From Verrucomicrobiales bacterium (lineage in GTDB: Bacteria > Verrucomicrobiota > Verrucomicrobiia > Limisphaerales > CAIMTB01): a stretch of 40,228 nucleotides of DNA. Numbering within the stretch: the stretch's first letter is position 1; each line of letters starts with the position of its first letter. The notes beneath the pieces are model-generated. The model saw only the letters and a list, made by a program, of their open reading frames with translations. It did not search any database and was not told the origin of the DNA. Positions 25,829-34,110 of the stretch are shown piece after piece. The translations under genes and the position numbers were made by a program. The DNA is taken from NCBI GenBank assembly GCA_016795425.1, contig JAEUHG010000070.1, positions 1-40,228 on the forward strand. Reading direction: 5' to 3'.

Positions 25829-27496
25829 ATGTTGATCCAACCCGCAGCCAAATACAGGGCCTTCCCTCCGGTCCATTTGCCCGATCGGCAATGGCCGAAC
25901 CGCACGGTCACGTCCCCGCCAATTTGGTGTAGTGTCGATCTGCGCGACGGCAACCAGGCACTGGCAGTGCCCATGAACGTCTCGCAGAAACTTGAGATGT
26001 TCGACGCCCTCGTGCGTTGTGGCTTCAAGGAAATCGAAGTCGGCTTTCCCGCCGCCTCCAATACGGAGTTCCGATTCCTCCGCCACCTCATCGAGGACAA
26101 CCGCATTCCCGACGACGTCACCGTTCAGGTACTCGTCCAAGCCCGCGAAGACCTCATCGAGCGCACCGTCGAATCGCTGGTTGGCGCCAAACGCGCCATC
26201 ATCCATCTGTACAACTCCACCTCGCCAGCGCAGCGCCGCATCGTGTTCGGCCTCGACAAGCCCGAGATTCTCAAGATCGCGACACGAGGCACGCAATGGG
26301 TCAAGGATCGCGCTCCACGGTTGGCGGGGACCGACCTCCGCTTCGAGTATTCGCCCGAGAGTTTCTCGGCCACCGAGGTCGAGTTCGCGCTCGAAATCTG
26401 CGAGGCGGTGGCCGACGTCTGGCAACCCACGCCGGAACGCCGCATCATCTTCAACCTCCCGGATACCGTGGAGGTGGCGATGCCGAACGTCTACGCCGAC
26501 CAGGTCGAATGGTTCATGCGGAATCTCCGCCGACGTGATTGTGCGCTCATCAGTCTGCACACCCACAACGATCGCGGCACGGGAACGGCCGCGACCGAGA
26601 TGGGAATGCTCGCCGGCGCGGACCGCGTCGAAGGCACGCTGTTCGGCAACGGCGAACGGACCGGCAACCTCGACATCGTCACGGTGGCCTTGAACCTGTA
26701 CATGAACGGGATCCATCCCGGGCTCGACTTCAGTGACCTGAACCATTTGCGAGAGGTCTATGAACGCTGCACGGGCATGACGGTTCCGCCGCGGCAACCC
26801 TACGCCGGTGAATTGGTGTTCACCGCCTTCAGCGGTTCGCACCAGGACGCCATTCGCAAGGGATTGCACGCCTGGGAGACGTTATTGGAGCAAAAGGACG
26901 GCGGCATTTGGGACATTCCTTATCTCACCATCGATCCCCGGGATGTGGGCCGCGAGTACCGCGAGGTGATCCGGGTCAATAGTCAGTCGGGTAAGGGCGG
27001 GGTCGCCTACCTTCTAGAAAGCGAATACGGCATCGAGTTGCCCAAGGAACTCCAGCGGGAATTCGGACCGATCGCCAACGACGAAGTCGACCGCCTCGGT
27101 CGCGAGGTCAGTGGCGCGGAACTGAAGACAATGTTTTGGCGGGAGTACGTGGATCGCACGTATCCCTGGCAACTGGCTGGGTTCCGCACCGAATCGCGCA
27201 ACGACGTCGTCAAATGCAAGGCGCGGTTGCTGCGCGACGGAAAGCCCATCGAGGTGTCGGGGCAGGGGAACGGTCCCATCGCCGCCTTTGTGAACGCGCT
27301 GACCAAGGACGGTTCTCCGCGCTTCGAAGTGGCGTCGTACAGCGAGCACTCGCTGAGTTCCGGCGAGGGCGCCTCCGCCATCTGTTACATCCAGATCCGC
27401 CTGGCAGACGGCCCGTCCCGGTGGGGCGTCGGCGTCGACACCAACATCGAGCTCGCCTCCATCAAGGCGGTACTCAGCGCGCTGAATCGGGTGTAG
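25829..27496 (+). CDS. leuA: 2-isopropylmalate synthase (long, regulated type)
   Basis: Condenses acetyl-CoA and 2-oxoisovalerate, the first committed step of leucine synthesis. The 555-residue protein starts MLIQPAAKYRAFPP and has the HMGL-like barrel with SVDLRDGNQALAVPM (D-R-D-G-N at the metal/substrate site), LISLHTHNDRGTGTAATEMG (metal His residues) and LFGNGERTGNLDIV. A C-terminal LeuA_dimer/allosteric domain (about residues 430-555) includes GSPRFEVASYSEHSLSSGEG. The length and N-terminal TSPPIWCSVDLRDG fit the long LeuA type of actinobacteria and fungi. I chose ATG 25829, after the attenuator; an upstream in-frame ATG at 25760 lies inside the terminator stem. Confidence 0.96.
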   Translation: MLIQPAAKYRAFPPVHLPDRQWPNRTVTSPPIWCSVDLRDGNQALAVPMNVSQKLEMFDALVRCGFKEIEVGFPAASNTEFRFLRHLIEDNRIPDDVTVQVLVQAREDLIERTVESLVGAKRAIIHLYNSTSPAQRRIVFGLDKPEILKIATRGTQWVKDRAPRLAGTDLRFEYSPESFSATEVEFALEICEAVADVWQPTPERRIIFNLPDTVEVAMPNVYADQVEWFMRNLRRRDCALISLHTHNDRGTGTAATEMGMLAGADRVEGTLFGNGERTGNLDIVTVALNLYMNGIHPGLDFSDLNHLREVYERCTGMTVPPRQPYAGELVFTAFSGSHQDAIRKGLHAWETLLEQKDGGIWDIPYLTIDPRDVGREYREVIRVNSQSGKGGVAYLLESEYGIELPKELQREFGPIANDEVDRLGREVSGAELKTMFWREYVDRTYPWQLAGFRTESRNDVVKCKARLLRDGKPIEVSGQGNGPIAAFVNALTKDGSPRFEVASYSEHSLSSGEGASAICYIQIRLADGPSRWGVGVDTNIELASIKAVLSALNRV

Positions 27497-27549
27497 GGCA
27501 CCCCATCGGCGTGCCGGCATACCAGCCCCGGGGACCGGCGGGGGGCAGC
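27496..27549. repeat. REP-like repeat, copy A
   Basis: GGCGTGCCGGCATACCAGCC, preceded by GGGCAC, recurs nearly identically at 28325-28360. Copy A continues with a G-rich GGGACCGGCGGGGGGC, which resembles the two ends of copy B joined with the middle deleted. It lies between the leuA stop and the transposase stop. Confidence 0.65.
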
Positions 27550-27560
27550 GAACGATTTCC

Positions 27561-28013
27561 TCAATCCCAAAGAAAGCGTTCGTCGTAAGGGATCTCGTGG
27601 CGAATCAGAAACGATCGGAATTCATCCTCAAAGGATTTCCGACGGTGATGTTCCGCCTGACTGGAAATATAGGCTTTCACCGTCGGAACAGCGGAATGGC
27701 TGACTGAGAACGCCGCATAACCATTCTGCCAGTGAAAGGTCGCGAGCGACAAATCGGCCTCCTTCAGCCACCGTGACGAACCTCGTTTCAGTTCTCCAAC
27801 GACTGATGCCAACGCCCGCCTTCGGTGAAGGTGAAACAACGCATGCACATGGTCGGGCACGGAATTGATGATGACCGCCGGACAATCGACGCTCTCCAGA
27901 ATACCCGCCATATAGCGATGGAGATCCGGGCGGAATGCGTCAGATAAAAGCTTCGCGCGATGTTTCGTCCCGAAGACGAGATGGACTAAATTCCTGGCCA
28001 GCGATTGCGACAT
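27561..28013 (-). CDS. IS200/IS605-like or REP-associated tyrosine (Y1) transposase
   Basis: A single-strand DNA transposase of about 150 residues in the HUH superfamily. The HUH metal motif is in VPDHVHALFHLHR (H-V-H), and a candidate catalytic Tyr is in TVKAYISSQAEHHRRKSFED. The N-terminus SLARNLVHLVFGTKHRAKLL is IS200-like. I chose the ATG at 28013 over the TTG at 28019. There is no accompanying TnpB. REP-like repeats on both sides suggest a RAYT/REPtron-type element rather than a simple insertion sequence. Confidence 0.88.
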   Translation of the reverse strand: MSQSLARNLVHLVFGTKHRAKLLSDAFRPDLHRYMAGILESVDCPAVIINSVPDHVHALFHLHRRRALASVVGELKRGSSRWLKEADLSLATFHWQNGYAAFSVSHSAVPTVKAYISSQAEHHRRKSFEDEFRSFLIRHEIPYDERFLWD

Positions 28014-28156
28014 GGTCAACGAAGCGCCTGCGCCAGAGATTGGCGGCGCCTTCCTCCTTTGGCGAAAATTGCCGCGCGGCTCCCGTTCGCAGCAACCGAA
28101 AACCGGTTTTCGACAAGGAACCTGGCACTCCTTCAGAGTGCCGGAGCTCTATCTAG

Positions 28157-28215
28157 GCACCAAATACCCGGGGTGTTACCCCGGGCTCAATTGCCGCCAC
28201 GCCGTGGGCGTGTCA
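28157..28215. repeat. REP-like repeat, copy C (inverted)
   Basis: CCCGGGGTGTTACCCCGGGCT (about 28169-28189), followed shortly by CCACGCCGTGGGCGTG, is close to the reverse complement of copy B. The CCCGGGGTGTTACCCCGGG part is itself a hairpin. It lies upstream of the transposase start. Confidence 0.6.
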
Positions 28216-28324
28216 GGGGAACGGACAGCGGATGCCGAACCTGGCGCAGGGGAGGACCAGACGATCCGATCGTCAGAGGTGCCGCGCCACCGGGCGCTCG
28301 TGCGCCATGGCTTTCGTTTCCGCA

Positions 28325-28425
28325 GGGCACGCCGTGGGCGTGCCGGCATACCAGCCCGGGGTTACCACCCCGGGACCACCGATCCCGCATCATTCTATCC
28401 CACCCTGAAGGGGTGGCGGGGGGCG
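28325..28425. repeat. REP-like repeat, copy B
   Basis: GGGCAC, GCCGTGGGCGTGCCGGCATA, CCAGCCCGGGG, then TTACCACCCCGGG. After a short spacer comes CCACCCTGAAGGGGTGG (28402-28418), a second hairpin, and a G-run like that of copy A. Copies A and B are in the same orientation and bracket the transposase. Confidence 0.65.
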
Positions 28426-28429
28426 ATGT

Positions 28430-29290
28430 TTAGGAACTCGCGCTCCCGTAGTGGCGTACCGACCACCTCCAAAACGCCTCCGATAGCCAGAAGATGGCGA
28501 CACTCATCCCTCCCAACCACGCCATCTCGGACCATGAACTCAATTTCTCGAGAAGCACCTTTACCGGAACGTTCGTCACTAACAGGACGGGTACCACAAA
28601 GGTGAAAATCATCCGGAACATGCCCCGGAACGCTTCATCCGGAAGCCGCGCCAATTGGAACAAATTGTAATAACCCCAAACGATCCCCTGGGCGCGCACC
28701 GTCCAAAAACTGATGCAGGCCAGGATGTACATCACCGAATAGTGGATCGAGAGCCCCAAGAGCAGCAGCACGGCGGCTCCCACCAGTTGCACGACACTCG
28801 GCTGCAGCCCCAATTGGACCCCGGCATACACCATGACCGCCACCGCCGAGGCGGCGTTCACGAAGGCCCCAAAATCCACGTGCCTGAGCGAAATGAGGAA
28901 CCGCGCGTTCACCGGCATCAGCAACATGAAATCGAGTCCCCCGGATCGCACGTTCTCCGACAGCTTCACGCAATTGTTCATGAACAAAGCGGTGAAGAGC
29001 TGCTGGACAAAGTGGTTGGCGCCCACCAGCAGCACCACCTGCCATTTCGTCCAGGAGGCAATCCGGTCGGTGTGACTGTAAATCACCGCCATGAAGGTCA
29101 GCTGAAGGCCGAACCACAGCATCTCCACCACGATCCAGAGAATGAAGTTGATCTTGAACCCCATCTCCCGAACCAGCGAGTTGCGCCAAAAGGCAGCGTA
29201 AATCGCCAGGTAACGTCCCAATCCCGGAGGCACGGCGCGGCTTCCGATTTGAGGAGGGTCGTCGAGGACGTTGACGTCGGGTGTGGGCAT
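28430..29290 (-). CDS. ABC-2 type transporter permease (DUF990/ABC2_membrane_6)
   Basis: A 286-residue inner-membrane protein with about six helices, e.g. VVEMLWFGLQLTFMAVIYSH and MIFTFVVPVLLVTNVPVKVL. The pattern GGLDFMLLMPVNARFLIS is typical of this permease group, in which two permeases of this type act with one ATPase in an exporter. The start is ATG 29290. It stands 34 bp after the companion permease, so they are co-transcribed; no ATPase gene is adjacent. Confidence 0.87.
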   Translation of the reverse strand: MPTPDVNVLDDPPQIGSRAVPPGLGRYLAIYAAFWRNSLVREMGFKINFILWIVVEMLWFGLQLTFMAVIYSHTDRIASWTKWQVVLLVGANHFVQQLFTALFMNNCVKLSENVRSGGLDFMLLMPVNARFLISLRHVDFGAFVNAASAVAVMVYAGVQLGLQPSVVQLVGAAVLLLLGLSIHYSVMYILACISFWTVRAQGIVWGYYNLFQLARLPDEAFRGMFRMIFTFVVPVLLVTNVPVKVLLEKLSSWSEMAWLGGMSVAIFWLSEAFWRWSVRHYGSASS

Positions 29291-29324
29291 GGGTCGAGGA
29301 TCGCAGAGATCAGGGGCTGGTTCG

Positions 29325-30128
29325 TCATCCGCCCACGGCGGAATAATGCCGCAAGCCGCGGGACCACACCCACCGGGCCAACCCCAGGGTGGCGAGCACC
29401 CAAAATGCCTGGATCCCCAAGCCCTGCCACAGCTCGGCGCCTTCCACGCGCCCCAGGTACACGCGAACCGGAAAGTACAACATGTACGGGAATGGGGTCA
29501 GGTGCAGGACTTTCAACAGCGTCGGAGGAAGCATGTCCAAAGGGAACAAATGGCCGCCCGCCACGTACTCGAAGGCGAACAGGATAAAGATGAAAGTCGC
29601 CACTTCCAACACCCAGAACGCCAAGAGGGCCATGGTGAACGAGATGAAGAACTGGAGCAGTGCTGTCAGCGCCAGCGCCAACCCGAACGCAGCGAAGTGT
29701 CCTGCCGATGCCGGGGCCTGCAAATGGTCCCTCTGGAACCAAAGGAACACTCCCATGGGCACCAGGGCCGCTGCGGTGTAGACCATGCGACCCGCGGCAA
29801 ACAGGCAGAGCCGGTACTTCAGGTAGTCGATAGGCTTCAACAGGAACTGGCTGATTCGTCCGTCCCGGATGTCCGCGGCAATCTGCCAGTCGTCCTCGGT
29901 GACGGCCGTCAGCGCCACAACCACATTCACCATCAGATAATAGGTGATGACCTCCGAGAGTTGGTACCCCCCGACGTCGGGGCCTTTCGCTCCTTCGTAA
30001 ATCGCCCGCCAGAGCAGGATCAGGGCGAAGAGCGGGACCAAACCAAACAGCGCGCGCACCAGGAAATTCACCCGGTACACCAGCGTGCTCTGGATCCCAA
30101 TATTGATGACGTGCCAGTACTTCGACAT
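29325..30128 (-). CDS. ABC-2 type transporter permease, companion subunit
   Basis: A protein of 267 residues beginning MSKYWHVINIGIQSTLVYRV, with about six helices. The motif RDGRISQFLLKPIDYLKYRL matches the (D/G)-G-x-L-x-x-x-L-x-x-P region of DUF990-type permeases and resembles the equivalent in the next gene. I rejected the 76-residue upstream extension (to 30356), which runs antisense through the neighbouring spermidine-synthase-like gene. Its start is 88 bp from that divergent gene. The exported substrate is unknown. Confidence 0.87.
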   Translation of the reverse strand: MSKYWHVINIGIQSTLVYRVNFLVRALFGLVPLFALILLWRAIYEGAKGPDVGGYQLSEVITYYLMVNVVVALTAVTEDDWQIAADIRDGRISQFLLKPIDYLKYRLCLFAAGRMVYTAAALVPMGVFLWFQRDHLQAPASAGHFAAFGLALALTALLQFFISFTMALLAFWVLEVATFIFILFAFEYVAGGHLFPLDMLPPTLLKVLHLTPFPYMLYFPVRVYLGRVEGAELWQGLGIQAFWVLATLGLARWVWSRGLRHYSAVGG

Positions 30129-30216
30129 GCCGGACCTTGCTTCACCAAGGCCGCCAAACGTAAAAACCCGCGTGCCCCCGAAACAAGCGTCGAATCCGAT
30201 CCCGATCTCCCTACCG

Positions 30217-31749
30217 ATGTCCTCGGGACTTCGGCGATTCCTGTACCTCACCGCCACCCTCACCGGCGCCGCGGTCCTGGTGGTCGAAATCCTTGGCGCC
30301 AAAATGTTGACGCCCTGGTTCGGATCGTCGCACTTCGTCTGGACCGCGCAGATCACGATTACCCTGCTGGCCCTCGCCTGCGGGTATTACCTCGGCGGCT
30401 GGGCGGTGGATCGATCCCGGCGGCTTTCCCTCATCTACGGTGGCCTGGTCCTGGCCGCGTCGTACCTGGCGTTTACGGTCACCATCCGCAATCCCCTCGC
30501 CGCGGCCTGCCTCAACCTGAACCTTGCCCTCGGCTCGATCGTGGCCTCGCTGATCTTGTTCTTTGTCCCCTTGACCCTCCTCGCGGCAGTCGGGCCGTTC
30601 TTTGTCCGTATGCTGACCTCGTCGGTGGAAGGCGTGGGACGCGCCGTCGGCCGTTTGTCGTTCTTAGGCACCCTCGGTAGTGTCGGTGGAGTGCTTCTGA
30701 CCAGCTACGTGCTGGTTCCGTACTGCCGGGATTCCGTCGCCATGCTCGGTACCGCTGCCGCCCTGGTTGTTCTGTCAGCGGTCTATTTCATCGGATGGGG
30801 CCTGGGTGAACGGGGTGGGGGTGGCGTCGTCGCGGGCGCGGTGGCCGTGACCGTGCTCGGCTTCGTTGCGCTGCGTCGCGAGGGCGAGTCCACCATGAAG
30901 CATCACGTGGAGGTCGCACGGGCCAATTCCCATTTTGGTTCCATGCAGGTCCTGGAGGCCAAAGACGGCCGCCGTCGCTATTACCTCAACGATTTCCTGG
31001 TGCAGAACACCTACGACCCCGTCGACCGCCGCAGCCTTTCCATGTTCACCTACGCCCTGTTTCATCTCGCCGATGGGTATACCCCAGCGCTGCGCAACGC
31101 GCTCTGCATCGGTCTAGGCGTTGGCATCGTTCCGCGCGAACTCGCCGCTCGCGGGGTGGCGGTGGACGTGGTGGAGATCAATCCCGCGGTGGTGCCGCTC
31201 GCGAAACGCTGGTTCGACTTCGATCCTTCAGCGGTGAACCTCATGATTGACGACGCCCGCCATTTCCTGCGCGTGGCGACCAATCGTTACGACACCATCG
31301 TCCTCGACGCGTTCCTCGGAGATTCTTCACCCTCCCATTTGATGACGCGGGAGGCATTCGCCGAAATCCACCGGCTTCTGAATCCTGAAGGCGCCCTGGT
31401 CATCAACGCGTTCGCCGACTTCGAGACCACGCGCGACTTTTTCGGCACCTCGTTGCACCGGACGCTCAAGGCCGTCTTTCGCGAGGTGCGAGTCCACGTG
31501 TCTCCCGGCGGTAACACCTTCTTCGTCGGGACCGACCGAAGTCCGCTGGCCTTCCGTCCACCGGCCGCATTCGATCACGTCGCTCCTTGGTGCCGCGGCG
31601 AACTCCAGGTGGCGCTGGCCGCCCCGAAAGCCGTGAACGAGGAACGCGGACTGGTGCTGACCGACGACTACAACCCGGTCGACTACTTCGATGCGCGCAA
31701 TCGGGAGCGCACGCGACGGATTCTGGCGGCGGGTGCGGATTCGTGGTGA
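30217..31749 (+). CDS. Membrane-fused spermidine synthase-like protein
   Basis: A 510-residue protein. Residues 1-220 are membrane helices (LTGAAVLVVEILGAKMLTPW, LLALACGYYLGGWAVDRSRR); residues about 240-500 are a spermidine synthase-like Rossmann domain with NALCIGLGVGIVPRELAARG, VDVVEINPAVVPLAKRWFDF and IDDARHFLRVATNRYDTIVL, then DAFLGDS. The family (fused MFS/spermidine synthase) is widespread, but most members lack a confirmed aminopropyltransferase role. I chose the ATG at 30217 because the first helix starts just after it; the frame is open to 30085. Confidence 0.88.
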   Translation: MSSGLRRFLYLTATLTGAAVLVVEILGAKMLTPWFGSSHFVWTAQITITLLALACGYYLGGWAVDRSRRLSLIYGGLVLAASYLAFTVTIRNPLAAACLNLNLALGSIVASLILFFVPLTLLAAVGPFFVRMLTSSVEGVGRAVGRLSFLGTLGSVGGVLLTSYVLVPYCRDSVAMLGTAAALVVLSAVYFIGWGLGERGGGGVVAGAVAVTVLGFVALRREGESTMKHHVEVARANSHFGSMQVLEAKDGRRRYYLNDFLVQNTYDPVDRRSLSMFTYALFHLADGYTPALRNALCIGLGVGIVPRELAARGVAVDVVEINPAVVPLAKRWFDFDPSAVNLMIDDARHFLRVATNRYDTIVLDAFLGDSSPSHLMTREAFAEIHRLLNPEGALVINAFADFETTRDFFGTSLHRTLKAVFREVRVHVSPGGNTFFVGTDRSPLAFRPPAAFDHVAPWCRGELQVALAAPKAVNEERGLVLTDDYNPVDYFDARNRERTRRILAAGADSW

Positions 31750-31831
31750 GCCCCTGCGGGAATGAGAATGACCTCGCGAACCGGGGCGCGTTGATCTGCG
31801 CGTACCACTTTCAGCCTGCCCCAAAAAAGGG

Positions 31832-31861
31832 TTGCGCGAGGCCCCTTCGCTTCGGTTTAGT
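31832..31861 (+). promoter_or_regulatory. Possible promoter of the tRNA gene
   Basis: TTGCGC (31832-31837), an 18-bp spacer and TTTAGT (31856-31861) lie 32 bp upstream of the tRNA. Both hexamers match only in part. A GC-rich inverted repeat (CCGCC/GGCGG, 31870-31882) sits between it and the tRNA. Confidence 0.3.
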
Positions 31862-31893
31862 TCCGGTCCGCCGTTCGCGGCGGTAGCCGCCGT

Positions 31894-31968
31894 GCCTCGG
31901 TAGCTCAATGGTAGAGCAGCTGACTCTTAATCAGTTGGTTTCAGGTTCAAGTCCTGACCGGGGCACCA
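31894..31968 (+). tRNA. tRNA-Lys (anticodon CTT)
   Basis: A 75-nt cloverleaf with encoded CCA. The acceptor GCCTCGG (31894-31900) pairs with CCGGGGC, with one T-G wobble. The D stem GCTC/GAGC, the anticodon stem GCTGA/TCAGT, and the loop CTCTTAA hold the anticodon CTT at 31926-31928, reading AAG. The T arm TCAGG-TTCAAGT-CCTGA is intact, followed by discriminator A and CCA at 31966-31968. Confidence 0.96.
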
Positions 31969-32391
31969 ACTGATCTCCCTCCTTCTGATCGCTTCCGTTC
32001 GTCCGTCATGCCCATGGTTGCCCCGCGCTCTCCGTATTCCTGGGACCCTGTCCTTTCTGCGCGGTTGCGAACGACCTGACTGTCGCGCCAAGACACCGGA
32101 TCGCCGCGTCGTTCCTCTCGTGGCGCCCGGGTCGGCCTCAGAATACAGCGGGCTTGGCGACCGTGAGCCCGGCCCGCTGAAATTGAGCGACTCTCCCGCG
32201 GAGTTCCGGATTCACGACGCGGATCGATGCCGGGTCCTGAAACATCCCTGGTCCAGTTCTTGACTCCAACTAATCAGGTCTTTTAGATGACCTGGCTCTG
32301 ATTTGTTCGATTAGAGAATTACCTTAACCGTCCATTTGGTGATGTCTGCAGTGGGCTATGCGGGCGAACCCAAGCTGGTGAATGACTCCTT
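31969..32391. other. Gene-free stretch downstream of tRNA-Lys
   Basis: I found no convincing gene in these 423 bp; the short open frame 32018-32263 has no start signal, domain or plausible composition. Near 32260-32288 there is TTGACT, a 17-bp spacer and TTAGAT, a candidate promoter for the PEP-CTERM-like gene, overlapping a CAGGTC/GACCTG hairpin (32275-32294). No copy of the tRNA 3' end is visible, so no attachment site is supported. Confidence 0.45.
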
Positions 32392-33030
32392 ATGAAGATG
32401 CTTAATGCTCCTGGTGGTTTTAGAATGCTGGCTCTCGCGGTTCTTGGTGCGTGTGGCAGCGCGTCCGTGCATGCCGCCATTAGCTACGACGAAGGCCTGT
32501 CCGGCGACCTGTCGGGATCGGGGCTGGCTCCCACCTCGATTTCCTTGAGTTTGGGCTCCAACCAAGTCCTCGGCGACACGGGTCGGAACGTCAACGGGGC
32601 GGTTGATCGGGATTATCTGACCTTCGTAGTGCCCACGGGGACGGCTTTGAAATCACTGTGGGTCCTGCCTGGTACCACCTCGGGCGGAGCTCGCGGGCTG
32701 GCGTTCCTTGCCTTGGAAGAAGGTCCCCAGGTCACTCTGCCCACATCGCCGGCATCGGCGGCGGGTTTGCTGGGTTGGGAACATTACGGCCCCGACGATA
32801 TTGGCGAAGACATTCTCGACAACATGGGCGTGTCCGGAGCAGGGGCCACAGGATTCGTTCCGCCCCTCCCGGAAGGCACGTACAGCGTCTGGATCCAGGA
32901 GTTGTCCACCGGCACGTTCCCCTATGCGTTCGATTTCGAACTGAAGGCAGTGCCGGAGGCCAAGAATGGTGTCCTGCTCGGCGGCATGCTCGCCGGCTTG
33001 ATCGCATTTCGGCGCTGGAAGCGCGCCTGA
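32392..33030 (+). CDS. Exported protein with PEP-CTERM-like (VPEA) C-terminus
   Basis: A 212-residue protein with a signal peptide (MLALAVLGACGSASVHAA) and a beta-rich mature part of unknown function. The C-terminus reads VPEA, a hydrophobic span (NGVLLGGMLAGLIAF) and then RRWKRA, so it follows PEP-CTERM architecture with Ala in place of the last Pro. It may be a substrate of a divergent exosortase, or simply a membrane-anchored protein. The gene is followed by an exceptionally strong terminator. Confidence 0.8.
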   Translation: MKMLNAPGGFRMLALAVLGACGSASVHAAISYDEGLSGDLSGSGLAPTSISLSLGSNQVLGDTGRNVNGAVDRDYLTFVVPTGTALKSLWVLPGTTSGGARGLAFLALEEGPQVTLPTSPASAAGLLGWEHYGPDDIGEDILDNMGVSGAGATGFVPPLPEGTYSVWIQELSTGTFPYAFDFELKAVPEAKNGVLLGGMLAGLIAFRRWKRA

Positions 33031-33077
33031 GGCGGGCATTGCTCGCCAATCAGGCCGTTATCAGCGGTCGCCGACTT

Positions 33078-33117
33078 GAACCGCGAAGGTCGTAGTGGAC
33101 CTTCGCGGTTCTTTTTT
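33078..33117 (+). terminator. Strong intrinsic terminator
   Basis: A perfect 14-bp stem, GAACCGCGAAGGTC (33078-33091) with GACCTTCGCGGTTC (33098-33111), around a GTAGTG loop and followed by six T (33112-33117). It terminates the PEP-CTERM-like gene. Confidence 0.95.
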
Positions 33118-33223
33118 CAGCGCGGGTGGTGCGTCAACCGGTCCCCGCAGTTTAACCCGACCATGGCACAGGTCCCCTTCCGGGGAATGGTGGAGACGGT
33201 TGTCGGTCGATACCGTCGCGGAC

Positions 33224-33940
33224 ATGGGATTCTTCGATCGATGGCTTGGTACCAACTCGTCGCCCGAGGCGGCTGACAAAGTGGCTCGACAGCGCCTGGT
33301 GGAGATGGTGCTCGGCGCCCTGCGTGATCCGTCGGGCCGCATCCGCGTGGAGGATGCCATTAGCGTGGCCGCCACCATCGTGGCAGAACGTTGTATCGAC
33401 GCCGCAGGGGATTACTCCATGCGGGATCACACCTTCGCACCCGGGTCACGGGTCTTTTCCGATCGCGTGAACCAACTGATCTGCGGGGACGACGCCGCGG
33501 CAACGGTCGAGACCCTGCCAGCGTCCACCGTGCTCGGACACCTTCGCCGCCGCCTGGATCCGGGCACTTACCGTAACGCGGATTTTCCAGCCATGCGCCT
33601 GGTCATTCAGTCGTTTGCGGCAGGAACGGGCGATGCCAACGACTGGGGCAAGGTACCGCTCTCCGTACCGACGGAACATCTGCCTTGGATTCTTCCCCTC
33701 CAGGCCGGGTACGAAACGCGAGCGCAGGTCGACGGAATTCTGAGACCGATGCGGGACGATCCACCGCGTTGCTTGCGCATCGCCACCGAGGCGCTGGCGG
33801 AAATCCTGATGATGGTCGCGACCTCCATCGATCGTCGGCATGCATTGGCACTCGCCGTCGAGACGTTGCATGGCATGTCCAAGACGGCCCCCATGACCGA
33901 AAAGGCGATGAGCGAAGCCCAGCGAGGGGCACGAAGGTAG
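33224..33940 (+). CDS. Hypothetical protein, helical
   Basis: A 238-residue soluble protein that starts MGFFDRWLGTNSSPEAADKV. It has no signal peptide or membrane helix, and I recognise no domain. Segments such as RIRVEDAISVAATIVAERCI and CLRIATEALAEILMMVATSI indicate a largely alpha-helical fold. I chose the ATG at 33224; the frame is open upstream to 33095, which overlaps the terminator. The gene is isolated between the terminator and the ClpP-like lipoprotein gene. Confidence 0.72.
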   Translation: MGFFDRWLGTNSSPEAADKVARQRLVEMVLGALRDPSGRIRVEDAISVAATIVAERCIDAAGDYSMRDHTFAPGSRVFSDRVNQLICGDDAAATVETLPASTVLGHLRRRLDPGTYRNADFPAMRLVIQSFAAGTGDANDWGKVPLSVPTEHLPWILPLQAGYETRAQVDGILRPMRDDPPRCLRIATEALAEILMMVATSIDRRHALALAVETLHGMSKTAPMTEKAMSEAQRGARR

Positions 33941-34110
33941 GCAGGGCCGCCCCGGAGGAACGGACGCAGCGGTTCCGACGACAGGATTCGCTCGCTGGAC
34001 CGTATACACACACAGGACCGCTTCGGGTTTCTGGCCGAAGTTCCGCGGGTGCGTCGGTCGAACGATCCGCCGGGGTGGCAAAGCTCCTCCGTTATGACTA
34101 ACCTCGACGC

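Noticed and set aside
30129..30356. 76-residue N-terminal extension of the ABC-2 permease
   Set aside because: It overlaps the 5' end of the divergent spermidine-synthase-like gene and has no permease features.
32018..32263. 81-codon frame downstream of tRNA-Lys
   Set aside because: No ribosome-binding site, no domain and atypical composition; probably non-coding.
31894..32391. tRNA-Lys as an integration site
   Set aside because: I saw no second copy of the tRNA 3' end, integrase gene or phage genes in the following sequence. A loose resemblance of the segment near 32263-32280 to the anticodon arm is too weak.
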